A DNA stretch of 64,000 nt from Pseudomonadota bacterium (GCA_023402175.1 JAEXCN010000223.1:1-64000), one strand, 5' to 3'. Counted from the first letter of the stretch, positions 16,200-26,646 are shown. Notes: generated from the letters alone by a model not told the origin. A program made the numbers and translations.

Positions 16200-17524
16200 G
16201 AACGACGTTCTTTATCGTTTGCGCCTCGCTCGCGGCCGCGGCCGCATGCGCTTCGTCGTCCGAAGACGGCGAGGCGGCGCCGGTCGACCACGGCCCCTCT
16301 ACCGTGCTCGCGGATGCTGCAACGAGCGACGTCGCGACCGATGCGGGCCCGGACGCCGAGCCCGAGCTCCCGCGGTGCAGTGCGGCGGGGTGGTGCACGA
16401 CCTCGCTGCCCGACTCCGACCTGATCATGAAGGACATCTGGCCGCTCAAGACCCACGCATTTGCGGTCGCGGAGAGCGCCACGCTCGGCGTCAAAGTCCT
16501 CGAGTGGGACGAGGTGGCCGACGAATGGAACTACATCGATGACGATACCCAGAATGAAATCGGTTCTGGGAAATACGTCGGGTCGATCTGGGCGCCCAAT
16601 CAAGACGAAGTATACTACGCCGTAGAGCCGGGGATTATTTATCGCGGAAAGCGGCCCGTGCCACCCGCAACGGAATGGTCGTGGACACGCCAGAGGCTTC
16701 CGGACAACAGCCACAAGGGCGACGCCAGTCATGACCCGGCCCATGATCACGGCTATCCGTTCTACCAAGAGCTCAAGTCGAACTACCCGGCGCTCGGGGT
16801 ATGGGGAACAGGTAGCGACGACGTTTACGCTTGGTATTCGAACACGATCTTTCGGTGGAAAAGCGAAGATGGTGGCGCCCCTGCGTGGGTCGCCGAATAC
16901 GTTGCGGCCGATGAAGAGGCCTACGATGAACACCTGATCATCCTCTCTGCCGGAGGGCGTCGAGGCGACGTCTGGTTCTCGGGAGCTCGGGATCGAGGGT
17001 ACGGGTACAACTGCGCCCTTGCGGTACGCAAGACGTCCGAGAGCTATCAGCGGATCGCCGACGGGATCGTCCACAAGTTCGACGTCTTCAATCCTTGCAC
17101 GGAGCGAACGGGCTACCTGAATATCGGTGGAGCTTCCGGATGGCTCACCGACATCCAAGCAGCGGGAACGGACCGAGTCGTCGCACTGAAGGGACCGCGT
17201 GACGTCACGCAGATCTCGTTCGAAGGCGGCGGCTACGCCATCCGCTCGTCCACGGCATCGAACGGGCCTCCGTCGGAGGTCTACTACAAGGCGCCGGTGA
17301 GCTTCTATTCACTCTGGTGGGCCCCGGAGAACGTGTGGCTGAGCGGGTGGGGACTCGTGGTTCGCGGCAACAGCCTCGTCGGAGACGACAGTTCGTACGA
17401 GGTATCCACGATCTCGCTCACTGGAGCCCCTCTCAACCGACCGATGTACCGAATTCGAGGCACGGAAAGCACCAACCTCTGGGCGATCGGAGTGCGCTAT
17501 GCGCTTCACAAGACGACTCCTTGA
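16196..17524 (+). CDS. Cassette B gene 6: BNR-like propeller lipoprotein 2
   Basis: 442 residues, ATGA overlap with gene 5 and GGAGG 8 nt upstream. MRTTFFIVCASLAAAAACASS is the signal with lipobox. After an Asp/Ala-rich tether comes CSAAGWC, then DIWPLKTHAFAVAES. Blade-like motifs are irregular (SIWAPNQDEVYYAV, DVYAWYSNTIFRW, DVWFSGARDRG, NVWLSGWGLVVRG), ending NLWAIGVRYALHKTTP. The last 26 nt are shared with gene 7 in another frame. It is more irregular than gene 5, so the number of blades is uncertain. Confidence 0.8.
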   Translation: MRTTFFIVCASLAAAAACASSSEDGEAAPVDHGPSTVLADAATSDVATDAGPDAEPELPRCSAAGWCTTSLPDSDLIMKDIWPLKTHAFAVAESATLGVKVLEWDEVADEWNYIDDDTQNEIGSGKYVGSIWAPNQDEVYYAVEPGIIYRGKRPVPPATEWSWTRQRLPDNSHKGDASHDPAHDHGYPFYQELKSNYPALGVWGTGSDDVYAWYSNTIFRWKSEDGGAPAWVAEYVAADEEAYDEHLIILSAGGRRGDVWFSGARDRGYGYNCALAVRKTSESYQRIADGIVHKFDVFNPCTERTGYLNIGGASGWLTDIQAAGTDRVVALKGPRDVTQISFEGGGYAIRSSTASNGPPSEVYYKAPVSFYSLWWAPENVWLSGWGLVVRGNSLVGDDSSYEVSTISLTGAPLNRPMYRIRGTESTNLWAIGVRYALHKTTP

Positions 17525-18899
17525 ACCGCGCCGAATCGCATGGCGCTCCTCGGCGGCGCTCGCTCTCGCCACCTGCGCGGCTGTCGGAACCGTTTCCGCG
17601 AGCTGCTCGAGCAACGACGACGACCCATGGGCTCTCGAGTCAACGGACGCCGGGCCCGAGGCAGCCTCCGCGCCCGGGGATGCCGGCTCGGGAGATGCTT
17701 GGCCGTTGCGTGACGCGGCGTCGCGTGACGCGGCACCCTTCGACGGGGGCCCGCTCCCGCTCGCGTGTGAGATACCTCCGTGCGCAAAGTCGCTCGTGAC
17801 GACGCTCCCTGCGAACGGCTCCGATCGTTCGGAAGGGTATTGCGCCCTACTCGACGACGGCAGCGTGGCGTGCTGGGGCGGGAACCTCGGCGGTCAACTC
17901 GGTCGTGGCGAGGAGGCCGGCTCCGGCGACAGCTCCGTTCCCGCGCGCGTGGTCGGGCTCTCGGACGTCGTCCAGCTCGATCACACCTGCGCAATCAACA
18001 AGAGTGGCGAGACCTGGTGCTGGGGCACGGGACCGTTCCTTCGCAGTCCCTACTCCTGGACCGCCGTTACCCTGGAACGGACGCCGGTGAAGCTCCCCAT
18101 TCCGCCCGCGTCGCGCGTGGGCATGGGCGAGGTGACGGCGTGCGCCGTCGTGAGTGACGGCGTGATTTGCTGGGGAGAGAACAGGAATGCCCAAGTCGCG
18201 TCGCTCCTGTCCGCCGCTCGTTATGCTGCGCACCCTCCGCACGCGATCGAGCTACCTCCTGGCGTGCCGATCCGCGAGCTCGTCGTCGGCAGCGCATCAT
18301 TCGTTCTCCGCGAGGACGGCACGGCCCTGAGCTGGGGGGGGAACCCGGCGCTCGGGCGCGTGACGTCGCTCTTTCCCGACCCGTACCCCGCGCCGGTCGA
18401 GCTCGCGGGCATCGCCTCGATCGACGTGATCGGTCCGGATGTATGCGCTGCTGTCGCGGGTATTGGCTACTGCTGGGGCGCGCCCGTTCCGAATGCCAAC
18501 GGCATGGCCGATTTCGGGCGTGACCTCCCCGAACCCGTCGTCGTGCCCGAGCCCGTCGTTCAGATCGCCGTGACCCGCACGTCCGTTACCTACGGCCTCG
18601 GCGATCCGATCGTGGAGCCGTATCGCTGGTGTGCCGTCAGTGCCGAGGGAAACGTGTACTGCTGGGGCTCGAACGCGAGTGGACAAGCGGGGGACGGGAC
18701 GAAGGAGTACGTGTTCGATCCCGTCATGACCATGGGCCTTCCGGCTCCCGCAGTGCAGGTGAAGACGATGCCATCTTCGACGTGTGCGCTTTTGACGACG
18801 GGTAAAATCTATTGTTGGGGAAGCAACTTTTACGGACAGCTCGGGAATGCAAAGCGCAGGGGCTCGAGTCTCGTACCCCAGGAGGTCGTACTGCCATGA
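17499..18899 (+). CDS. Cassette B gene 7: RCC1-repeat lipoprotein (seven blades)
   Basis: 466 residues from ATG 17499, inside the end of gene 6. N-terminus MRFTRRLLEPRR is followed by a hydrophobic stretch and lipobox VSASCSS. The tether is Asp/Ala-rich (ESTDAGPEAAS, PGDAGSGDA, RDAAPFDGG). Then a Cys pair (ACEIPPC) and seven blades with CWG or SWG signatures. Blades 1 and 7 are closest to the RCC1 consensus (SVACWGGNLGGQLG, KIYCWGSNFYGQLG); blade 4 has lost the Cys (ALSWGGNPALGRV), as in A and E. The stop overlaps the gene 8 ATG. Confidence 0.85.
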   Translation: MRFTRRLLEPRRIAWRSSAALALATCAAVGTVSASCSSNDDDPWALESTDAGPEAASAPGDAGSGDAWPLRDAASRDAAPFDGGPLPLACEIPPCAKSLVTTLPANGSDRSEGYCALLDDGSVACWGGNLGGQLGRGEEAGSGDSSVPARVVGLSDVVQLDHTCAINKSGETWCWGTGPFLRSPYSWTAVTLERTPVKLPIPPASRVGMGEVTACAVVSDGVICWGENRNAQVASLLSAARYAAHPPHAIELPPGVPIRELVVGSASFVLREDGTALSWGGNPALGRVTSLFPDPYPAPVELAGIASIDVIGPDVCAAVAGIGYCWGAPVPNANGMADFGRDLPEPVVVPEPVVQIAVTRTSVTYGLGDPIVEPYRWCAVSAEGNVYCWGSNASGQAGDGTKEYVFDPVMTMGLPAPAVQVKTMPSSTCALLTTGKIYCWGSNFYGQLGNAKRRGSSLVPQEVVLP

Positions 18900-20695
18900 G
18901 GTGGGCGCGTACTGGTCGGAGCGACGTTCTTCGCGTCGCCGCGTGTGGGCTTCTCGGCATGACGACCTTGGTGGCGGTGGCTTGCGGTGATGACCGTAGG
19001 GCGTTCCCGGCGTCGAACGATGTCTTCGGCGCCGATGCCTCGACCCAGGATGCTCCGCCCTGCGGCCTGCAGTGCTCGCTCGACGGACGTTCGATCGTCC
19101 AGACGTGCACGGGCGAGATCGTCGAGACGTGCCCTCCGGACCTCGCTTGTGGCGCGGCCCTCTGCCAGGAACCGTGCGCGGCCGCTGCGGCGGACCGAAG
19201 CTCGAATGGCTGCGAGTTCTATGTCCAGTCGCCGCGGCTGTCGAAAAACATTCCTCAATCGTGTCACGCGGCGTTCATCGTCAATACGTCGACGAAGCCT
19301 GTCGACGTGTCTCTCGAGCTCGAAGGGAAGTCCCTCGACGTCTCGAACGCGATGTTTCGGATGAAGCCGGAAGACGCGTCTTGGGAAAAGCACGCTGGCG
19401 CCGTCGCGCCGGGCGAGAGTGTGGTCCTCTTCATTTCCGATCGCGACCCGAACGTTCAGCGCGTCCCAATGGACTATGCTGACTACGCTGCTTGTCCGGC
19501 AGGTGTCGTCCCGGTCGTTCAAGCCGATATCAACCCACTCAACACAGGAATCGGCTCATCATTTCATCTGAAGACGAGCGCACCTGTCAGTGCAGCGACG
19601 ATGTACCCATTCGGCGGAGCCGAGAGTTACGTGAGCACGGCGACGCTCCTGTTGCCTGTCGCGACGTGGTCGAAGGAGCATATCATCGTCAACGCTTGGG
19701 GGGCGACGGCGGCAGACTTTGGCTTGCCGGGCGCGCAGATCGTCGCCTCCGACGACGACACCGAGGTGACGATCATCCCCACGCGTGACGTCCAAGGCGG
19801 TATTGGTGTCGTCGGGACCCCGGCGCGCGTTCCGGCGACGTACAAGCTCGGCAAGGGGCAATACCTGCAGTTCCTCCAGTACGAGGAGCTCTCTGGCAGT
19901 TTCATCTATTCGAACAAGCCGACGACGGTGTTCGGTGGGAATGACTGCGGCTTCATCCCGTCGGATCGAGGTGCATGTGACTTCCTGAACCAACAGCTCC
20001 CTTCCTTCGAGCAATGGGGAAACGAGTACGCCGGTGTCGGCTACCGTCCGCGCCTCGGGAACGAGCACGAGCACGTTTTCTATCGCATCGTCGCAGCACG
20101 GGACGGAACGCGCCTCGACTATGACCCTGTCGTGCCGCCCGGCGCCCCGCTCGAGCTCTCCGCAGGCCAGGTGGTGACCTTCCATTCGGGGGCGGGCGAT
20201 GCGTTCGTCGTTCGTACCCAAGACAGCGAGCATCCGATTTACCTCGCCGCACTGATGAGCGGATGCGAAGGCAAGCCGTCCTACGGCGGGCGCGGCGATC
20301 CGGAGTTCGTCAACGTCGTGCCCACGGGCCAGTATTTGAATTCGTATACCTTCTACGCGGACCCGACGTACGGAGATACGTCGCTCGTCATCGTCAGGGC
20401 CAAGCACGGCGGCGCGTTCAAGGATGTCTGGCTCGAGTGCGCCGGCAACGTGACGGGATTCCGTCCGATCGGAGCGCGCGGCGAGTACGAGTTCGCGAGG
20501 GTCGACCTCTCGCGCGACGGCGAAGCGGGCGACACGTTCGGCGACCGAACCTGCCGAACCGGCGTGAATCGCATGAAGAGCGAGGGCCCCTTCACCGCGA
20601 CGATCTGGGGATGGGACTACGCTGTCAGCTACGCGTACCCCGGCGGCATGGCCCAGCGGAAGCTCGTCGACACGCCGCTGGTGCCTGTCCACTGA
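18896..20695 (+). CDS. Cassette B gene 8: IgGFc-binding-protein-type lipoprotein
   Basis: 599 residues, ATGA start. The signal carries lipobox LVAVACG and is followed by DDRRAF and a short tether. The small Cys domain (GLQCSLDGRS, ETCPPDLACG, QEPCAAAAAD) matches cassette A strongly. Main domain landmarks: FIVNTSTKPVDVSLELEG, MYPFGGAESYVSTATLLLPV, WSKEHIIVNAWG, FGGNDCGFIPSD, FVNVVPTGQYLNSYTFYADP, and SYAYPGGMAQRKL at the end. A ligand-binding or adhesive surface role is inferred from the family. It ends cassette B; 317 nt without a gene follow. Confidence 0.85.
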   Translation: MRWARTGRSDVLRVAACGLLGMTTLVAVACGDDRRAFPASNDVFGADASTQDAPPCGLQCSLDGRSIVQTCTGEIVETCPPDLACGAALCQEPCAAAAADRSSNGCEFYVQSPRLSKNIPQSCHAAFIVNTSTKPVDVSLELEGKSLDVSNAMFRMKPEDASWEKHAGAVAPGESVVLFISDRDPNVQRVPMDYADYAACPAGVVPVVQADINPLNTGIGSSFHLKTSAPVSAATMYPFGGAESYVSTATLLLPVATWSKEHIIVNAWGATAADFGLPGAQIVASDDDTEVTIIPTRDVQGGIGVVGTPARVPATYKLGKGQYLQFLQYEELSGSFIYSNKPTTVFGGNDCGFIPSDRGACDFLNQQLPSFEQWGNEYAGVGYRPRLGNEHEHVFYRIVAARDGTRLDYDPVVPPGAPLELSAGQVVTFHSGAGDAFVVRTQDSEHPIYLAALMSGCEGKPSYGGRGDPEFVNVVPTGQYLNSYTFYADPTYGDTSLVIVRAKHGGAFKDVWLECAGNVTGFRPIGARGEYEFARVDLSRDGEAGDTFGDRTCRTGVNRMKSEGPFTATIWGWDYAVSYAYPGGMAQRKLVDTPLVPVH

Positions 20696-21012
20696 CTTGC
20701 GAGAGGTCACCACGGCGTAACGTCGCCGCCGAGCGTATTGCCCATGAGGCGCTTCCGGATCGCGGACGCGACACCCGCGCGCGCGAGCGCCGATCCCGCT
20801 CCGACCAAGTCGTTCACGCACGACGACAAGCGCACACCGCGCGAGTGATCTCGGTGCACCGAAGAGCATCAGCATCGCCGGGGGAGAGAAGGCGAGGCGC
20901 TCTCTGTCGAGCTATCGATCACGAACGCGAAGCTCGGTGTCGACGGGGACCCGAGCCACTCAGCCGTTCAGGACCGGCTCGCTGCCGGCCCGCAGCGGCC
21001 TAGATTCGACGC
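20696..21012. other. Gene-free stretch between cassette B and the hybrid kinase
   Basis: No gene supported. Small overlapping frames have Arg-rich, non-protein-like content. The promoter of the hybrid kinase should be here, but no element was recognised, and no clear terminator for cassette B was seen. Confidence 0.4.
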
Positions 21013-24000
21013 GTGGCTCTCCAGGCCCTCTACTCGATCACGGAGACGCTCCACCGCGATCCCCAAGCAGCGCTGTTTCGAGCGAATCGGCGAGCGGATG
21101 GCCATCAGGTCCTGCTGAAGGTGCTGAGCCGCCGTGCAACGGCGGAGCGGGATCTCGAGCGCCTTCGGAACGAGCTCGAGATCGGTGTCTCCTCTCGCAC
21201 GAGGCACATCGTTCATCCGCTCAAGCTGGAGAGCCTCGACGGTTCTCCGGCGTTGGAGCTCGACGATCCGGGAGGCGAGCCGCTCGAGCAGTTCCTGGGC
21301 GAGCCGATGCCCATCGGCCGATTCCTCGACCTTGCGTGTTCGATCGCCAGCGCGCTCGCAGAGCTTCACCGGGACGGGATCGTCCACAAGAACGTGAATC
21401 CTGCAAATATCCTCGTCGCCAGTAAGACGACTGAAGCCTGGCTCGTCGATCTCGGCCTCGCCTCGCGGATTCCACGCGAGCATCAAAGCTTCGTCCCCAC
21501 GGAGCTGATCGAGGGCTCGCTGCCGTACATCTCGCCCGAGCAGACCGGTCGAATGAATCGGTTGATCGACAAGCGCACCGATCTCTACTCGCTCGGCGTG
21601 ACGTTTTTCCAAATGCTGACCGGAAGGCTGCCGTTCGAGGCCGGCGATCCGGTCGCGTGGGTCCACTGTCACGTCGCGAGGCCAGCGCCGTCGCCGTCGA
21701 CGTTCGCGCCCGCGATCCCCCAGCCGCTCTCGGCGCTCGTGCTGCGCCTCCTCGCGAAGATGCCGGAGGACCGGTACCAGACCGCCGGGGGTCTCCTCGC
21801 GGACCTGGAGCGGTTCCGCCGCATGCAGAGAGCCGGAGTCGGGCTCGAGTCCGTGAGTCTGGGGGAGGACGATCGCTCGGACCGCCTCCAGATCCCGCAA
21901 CGACTTTACGGCCGCGCCACCGAACGCGCCCAGCTGCTCAGCGCCTTCAATCGAATGCTCGGGGGCGGCCGGCAGGAGCTCTGCCTCGTGTCGGGCTACT
22001 CGGGTGTCGGCAAGTCGTCGCTGGTCCACGAGCTGCTCCGCTCGATGGCCGGTGCTCGCGGATTCTTCGTCTCCGGAAAGTTCGACCAGCTCGGACGTAG
22101 CGTCCCGTACGGGACCATCCTCGAAGCATTCCGAACCGCGCTGCGCGAGCTGCTTGGAATGCCCGAGGATCAGCTGAGTGTCTGGCGCGCGGAGCTCGTG
22201 CAAGCGCTCGGCTCTCAAGGCCGGCTCCTCACCGAGCTTCTTCCCGAGCTGGAGCTCATCGTGGGGCCCCAGCCGCCGGTGGCGTCCCTGCCGGCGGCCG
22301 AGGCTCAGCCGCGTTTTCATGCGATCTTCGAGCGGTTTCTGGGCGTCTTGGCCGGCAAGGCGCATCCGGTGGTGCTCTTTCTCGACGACCTCCAGTGGAC
22401 CGATCTCGCAAGCCTTCGCCTGCTCGAATATCTGCTCCTCCAGCCCGAGACGCGTCACCTGCTCGTCGTTGGAGCCTACCGGGACAACGAGGTCGACGCG
22501 GCGCACCCTCTGCTTGCGACCCTCCGCCGGCTCCAGAGCGCGGGCAGTCGGATCACGGGGCTCTCGCTGCGCCCGCTCGAACCGGAGCACATCGCGGAGC
22601 TCGTGGCCGATGCCGTGCAACTCCCGGTCGAGGAGGCGCGTCCGCTCTCGCAAGTCGTCGAGGAGAAGACGGGGGGAAATCCGTTCTTCGCGATCCAGCT
22701 TCTCACGGTGATCGAGCAGGAACGTCTCCTGCGCTTCGATACTGGCGAGCGCCGATGGACCTGGGACTTGTCGGGGATCCGCGAGAAGGGATACAGCGAC
22801 AACGTCGTCGACCTCGTCATCTCCCGGATCGGACGCCTGCCCGAGCGTGCGCGTGATTCGCTTCGACTCGCCGCGTGTATTGGCAACTCCACCGATCTCC
22901 AGACCCTCGCTGCGGTCTCGGAGGAATCGCTCGACGAGCTTCGCCAGGACCTCGCTCCGGCTCTGCAGGAGGAGCTGGTCCTCCGCTCCGGCAACAATGT
23001 CCGGTTCCTCCACGATCGGGTGCAGCAGGCCGCCTACGAGCTCGTCCCCAAGGACCAGCGCGAGTCGATCCATCTCCGGATTGGGCGCCTCCTCCTTCGA
23101 GCAACGCCGCCGGAGAAGCTCGACGAGGAGGTCTTCGCCATCATCAGCCAGCTCAACCGAGGTCGGCGTCTCCTCGAGCCGTCGGAGAAGAGCGGCGTTG
23201 CGGAGCTGAACCTCGCTGCCGGTCGCAAAGCGATGGCGGCCGCCGCCTTTGGTGCCGCGTCGAGCCACTTCGCGTCGGGTGCCGGGCTTTTGGGCCCCGA
23301 GGCCTGGCGAGATCGCTACGAGCTCGTTTTCCCGCTGCACCTAGGATGGGCGCAGTGTGCGTTCCTCTCGGGCGACCGGGCGGCGGCCCGGCGCGTCCTC
23401 GCGCTCCTCCGAGGGCGAGCGCGCGACGCCCGCGACGTGGCCTCGGTCGCCGTGGCGGAGATCTATCTCCACATCGTCCGAGACGAGATCCTCGAGGCCA
23501 TCGAGGTGGCGCTCTCCGGTCTGCGGACCTTCGGAATCGACTGGCACGTGCATCCGACCGAGCAGGACGTACGCCGCGAGTACGAGGCCTTTTGCGCGAG
23601 TCTCGGCGACACGCCCATTCCGGATCTCGCGGCGTTGCCCCCGATGGAAAACGAGGAGGCGCTCGCCATTACGAGCATCATCGCGGCCGTGGCCGTCGCC
23701 GTCCTCTGCACCGACCGCGGTCTCCTGGCCGTCATCGCCTGTCGGAGCGCGGCTCTATGCATCCGGTTCGGCAACTCGGACTCGGCGGGCACGAACTATC
23801 TTTGGCTCGGGATGGTCCTGGCCGATGTCTTCGGCCGCTACCAGGACGCTTATGACCTGGGCCGGCTTGGCAGGGCGCTGGTCGATCGGCGCGGCCTCGA
23901 GTGGCACATGGCGAGGGCCTACCTCTTGTCGGCCTTCACGAACCAGTGGAGGGAGCCGCTCGCGGCCGGTGCGGCCCTCGCTCGACGAGCGTTCGACGGG

Positions 24001-26646
24001 GCAGTTCGAGTAGGGGACATCACGTACGCTTGTTACGTCCGTTGGGACGTGATTTCGCTCCTTCTCGCGATGGGCACGCCGCTCGAGGAGGTCCGGCGCG
24101 AGTGCGTCGCCGCGCAAGCCTATGTCGAGAAGGTCGAATATCCCCTCGTCTCCGCCGTCCTGACCAGCCAGCTACGTCTCACGCTCAGCCTGCAAGGGGA
24201 AACCTCGGGGCTCTCTTCGTTCAGCGGCGACGGGTTCGACGAGCGCGTGTTCGAAGCGCACCTGGAGTCCAAGCGGCCGGCCATGATGCTCGCGATCTGC
24301 TGCCACAACCTCCGCAAGCTTCAGGCGAGCTTCTTTGCCGGCAACTGGGACGAGGCGCTCTCGGCGGCGCGGCGGGCCGAAGAGCTGCTCTGGACCGCGC
24401 CCTCGTTCACCGAGGTGCCGGAGTTCCACTTCTTCCATGCGCTCGCTCTGGCCGCGTCTGTGCGGGAGCCTGCGGCGGAGACGCAGCGTCTCGATGTGCT
24501 GAGAGCAGAGCGGGAACGATTTCGCATCTGGGCCGAAGGTTGCCCGAGCAATTTCGGCCACAAGCACGCGCTCGTCTCTGCCGAGATCGCGCGGCTCGAG
24601 CGGCGCACCGCCGAAGCGATGCAGCTCTATGAGCAAGCAGTCGTCACGGCTCGCGCGGGCGGCTTCGTCCAGAACGAAGCCATCGCGTACGAGCTCGCGT
24701 CACGGTTCTATCGCGAGCGCGGCTTCACGCCGATCGCTGATCTCTATCTTCGCGAAGCCAAAAGCCGTTACCTCGCCTGGGGCGCCATCGGGAAAGCCCG
24801 CGAGATCGATCGACAATATCCCCAGCTCGTCGAGGTGACGGTCGCCGCCCCCTCCGCGCCGCTCACTCTGCCGGCAGAGCAGCTCGATTGGATGGCGGTG
24901 ACGAAGGCGACCCAGGCGATCTCCAAGGAGGTCGTCTGGGAGCGCCTCGTCGATCGCCTCGTGCGAGCCGTCATGGAGCAGGGTGGGGCGCAGCGCGCGT
25001 GCTTCGTCTTTCGCCGGGACGGCGCGCTGGTGATCGATGCAGAGGCTACTGCCACGGAGCAGGGGGTCGAAGCGAAGTGGGTAAAGACCCCGCTCTCGGC
25101 GGACCGTGCCGCCGCTTCGATCATCCACCTCGTCCTGCGCACCGGGGAGCCCGTCGTTCTCGACGATCCGGCCGACGTGGCTTGGGCTCGGGGCGACCCG
25201 TACGTCGCGCGCCAGCGTCCAAGGTCGCTGCTGTGCGTTCCGATCGTGAGGCAGTCCGAAGCGATTGGCGCACTCTACCTGGAGAACGATCTGGTCGCCG
25301 GTGCGTTCCCCCCGCGCCGCCTGGTGGCGCTCGAGCTCATCGCGAGCCAGGCGGCGGTGTCGATCGAGATCTCTCAGCTGCTGTCGCTGGAGCGGGATCG
25401 ACGCAGGGCTGCGGAGGAGGAGAGGCGCCGCACCCACCTACTGGCGGAGATCACGGCGGTGCTCTCGGAGTCGCTGGTCGTCGAGGACCAGGCCCGATTG
25501 CTCGCGAATGCCTGCGTCCGCTTTCCGGCGGATGCTTCGTTCGTCCATCTGGTGGACGAGACCGGACTCCTGAATTGCGACGGCGCAGCGACCGCGCGCC
25601 CGGCGGAGGCTCCCCTGATGGAGGCGCTCCAGAAGTACTCGCCTCGAACCGACTCGCCTGATCCCGTGGCTCAGGCCCTGCGGACGGGCTCTCCGGTCAT
25701 GCTTTCGTCACTGGACGACGCAGCGCTCAGAGCTTGGAGCACGAGCGAACAGCACTTCGAGCTGCTGCGTGCTTCCGGCATCCGTTCGGCGATGGCTGCT
25801 CCCCTCGTGTCGCGCCATAAAGCTCTTGGCGTCCTCGCGCTGACTCGTGGTGGGGAAGCGCCCGCTTTCGAGGCAAGCGAGCTCGATTTTTTATCCGAGA
25901 TCGCCTGGCGCGCAGCGATCGTCATCGACAACGCCTCGCTCTACGACGCCGCCCAGCAAGCGATCCTCGCCAGGGAGGAGTTCCTTTCCGTTGCGTCGCA
26001 CGAGATGCGCACGCCGCTGACGAGCCTCACGCTGACCGTGCAGCAGCTGCAGCGGGGGCTGGCGAAGATGGACCCCGCGCAGGTCGAGGCTGCGCTGGCG
26101 CTCGCGAACCGGCAGATGACTCGCATCAGGCGCCTCGTCGATACCCTCCTCGACGTGACGAGTGCTCGGTCGGGCCAGCTCGACCTTCGCCTCGAAGACG
26201 TCGATCTTCGTGCCCTCGTCGAGGACGTAGCAGCCCAGCTCGCGCCCGATCTCGCACGACAAGGCACCCCGCTCGAGATCCGGGCCGGGGGCCCGATCGT
26301 CGGGCGGTGGGACGAGCTCCGGCTCGAACAGGTCGTTACCAACCTTCTCTCGAATGCGATGAAGTTCGGGAAGGGAAAGCCGATCGAGGTGACCGTCTCG
26401 CAGCACGAAGGAATGGCGCGGCTCTCGGTCACCGACCACGGTACGGGGATCCGCAACGAGACCCAGCGGCGACTCTTCCAGCGGTTCTCCCGTGGCGTCT
26501 CGGCCCGCCACTACGGCGGCCTCGGTCTCGGTCTCTACATCACGCGGATGATCGTGGAAGCTCACGGGGGCCGGATCGAGGTCGAGACCGAGGTCGGACG
26601 AGGCTCGACGTTCAACGTGGAGCTGCCGCCGAGCCCCGCGCGATGA
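21013..26646 (+). CDS. Giant hybrid: Ser/Thr kinase-like, AAA ATPase, GAF, histidine kinase
   Basis: 1877 residues from GTG 21013, architecture of the HstK-type sensors. Residues 1-270: protein-kinase fold with Lys36 (VLLKVL), catalytic loop HKNVNPANIL (125-134), DLG at 146-148 and GSLPYISPEQTGR. The usual catalytic Asp of HRD/HKD is Asn127. Residues 300-700: AAA-type ATPase, Walker A GYSGVGKS (328-335), Walker B VLFLDDLQW (Asp458, Asp459). About 700-1290: helical TPR-like region. About 1305-1455 and 1485-1640: two GAF domains. His1663 lies in SHEMRTPL (HisKA); HATPase has N-box Asn1781 and DHGTG Asp1808. No transmembrane helix was seen, so it is probably cytoplasmic. No response regulator is adjacent, so its partner is unknown. 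Confidence 0.93.
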   Translation: MALQALYSITETLHRDPQAALFRANRRADGHQVLLKVLSRRATAERDLERLRNELEIGVSSRTRHIVHPLKLESLDGSPALELDDPGGEPLEQFLGEPMPIGRFLDLACSIASALAELHRDGIVHKNVNPANILVASKTTEAWLVDLGLASRIPREHQSFVPTELIEGSLPYISPEQTGRMNRLIDKRTDLYSLGVTFFQMLTGRLPFEAGDPVAWVHCHVARPAPSPSTFAPAIPQPLSALVLRLLAKMPEDRYQTAGGLLADLERFRRMQRAGVGLESVSLGEDDRSDRLQIPQRLYGRATERAQLLSAFNRMLGGGRQELCLVSGYSGVGKSSLVHELLRSMAGARGFFVSGKFDQLGRSVPYGTILEAFRTALRELLGMPEDQLSVWRAELVQALGSQGRLLTELLPELELIVGPQPPVASLPAAEAQPRFHAIFERFLGVLAGKAHPVVLFLDDLQWTDLASLRLLEYLLLQPETRHLLVVGAYRDNEVDAAHPLLATLRRLQSAGSRITGLSLRPLEPEHIAELVADAVQLPVEEARPLSQVVEEKTGGNPFFAIQLLTVIEQERLLRFDTGERRWTWDLSGIREKGYSDNVVDLVISRIGRLPERARDSLRLAACIGNSTDLQTLAAVSEESLDELRQDLAPALQEELVLRSGNNVRFLHDRVQQAAYELVPKDQRESIHLRIGRLLLRATPPEKLDEEVFAIISQLNRGRRLLEPSEKSGVAELNLAAGRKAMAAAAFGAASSHFASGAGLLGPEAWRDRYELVFPLHLGWAQCAFLSGDRAAARRVLALLRGRARDARDVASVAVAEIYLHIVRDEILEAIEVALSGLRTFGIDWHVHPTEQDVRREYEAFCASLGDTPIPDLAALPPMENEEALAITSIIAAVAVAVLCTDRGLLAVIACRSAALCIRFGNSDSAGTNYLWLGMVLADVFGRYQDAYDLGRLGRALVDRRGLEWHMARAYLLSAFTNQWREPLAAGAALARRAFDGAVRVGDITYACYVRWDVISLLLAMGTPLEEVRRECVAAQAYVEKVEYPLVSAVLTSQLRLTLSLQGETSGLSSFSGDGFDERVFEAHLESKRPAMMLAICCHNLRKLQASFFAGNWDEALSAARRAEELLWTAPSFTEVPEFHFFHALALAASVREPAAETQRLDVLRAERERFRIWAEGCPSNFGHKHALVSAEIARLERRTAEAMQLYEQAVVTARAGGFVQNEAIAYELASRFYRERGFTPIADLYLREAKSRYLAWGAIGKAREIDRQYPQLVEVTVAAPSAPLTLPAEQLDWMAVTKATQAISKEVVWERLVDRLVRAVMEQGGAQRACFVFRRDGALVIDAEATATEQGVEAKWVKTPLSADRAAASIIHLVLRTGEPVVLDDPADVAWARGDPYVARQRPRSLLCVPIVRQSEAIGALYLENDLVAGAFPPRRLVALELIASQAAVSIEISQLLSLERDRRRAAEEERRRTHLLAEITAVLSESLVVEDQARLLANACVRFPADASFVHLVDETGLLNCDGAATARPAEAPLMEALQKYSPRTDSPDPVAQALRTGSPVMLSSLDDAALRAWSTSEQHFELLRASGIRSAMAAPLVSRHKALGVLALTRGGEAPAFEASELDFLSEIAWRAAIVIDNASLYDAAQQAILAREEFLSVASHEMRTPLTSLTLTVQQLQRGLAKMDPAQVEAALALANRQMTRIRRLVDTLLDVTSARSGQLDLRLEDVDLRALVEDVAAQLAPDLARQGTPLEIRAGGPIVGRWDELRLEQVVTNLLSNAMKFGKGKPIEVTVSQHEGMARLSVTDHGTGIRNETQRRLFQRFSRGVSARHYGGLGLGLYITRMIVEAHGGRIEVETEVGRGSTFNVELPPSPAR

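Noticed and set aside
20968..23340. A 790-codon minus-strand open frame antisense to the hybrid kinase
   Set aside because: It mirrors the codon pattern of the + strand gene, has no domain of its own and runs over Walker and kinase motifs that are clearly coding on the + strand. Long antisense frames are expected in high-GC DNA.
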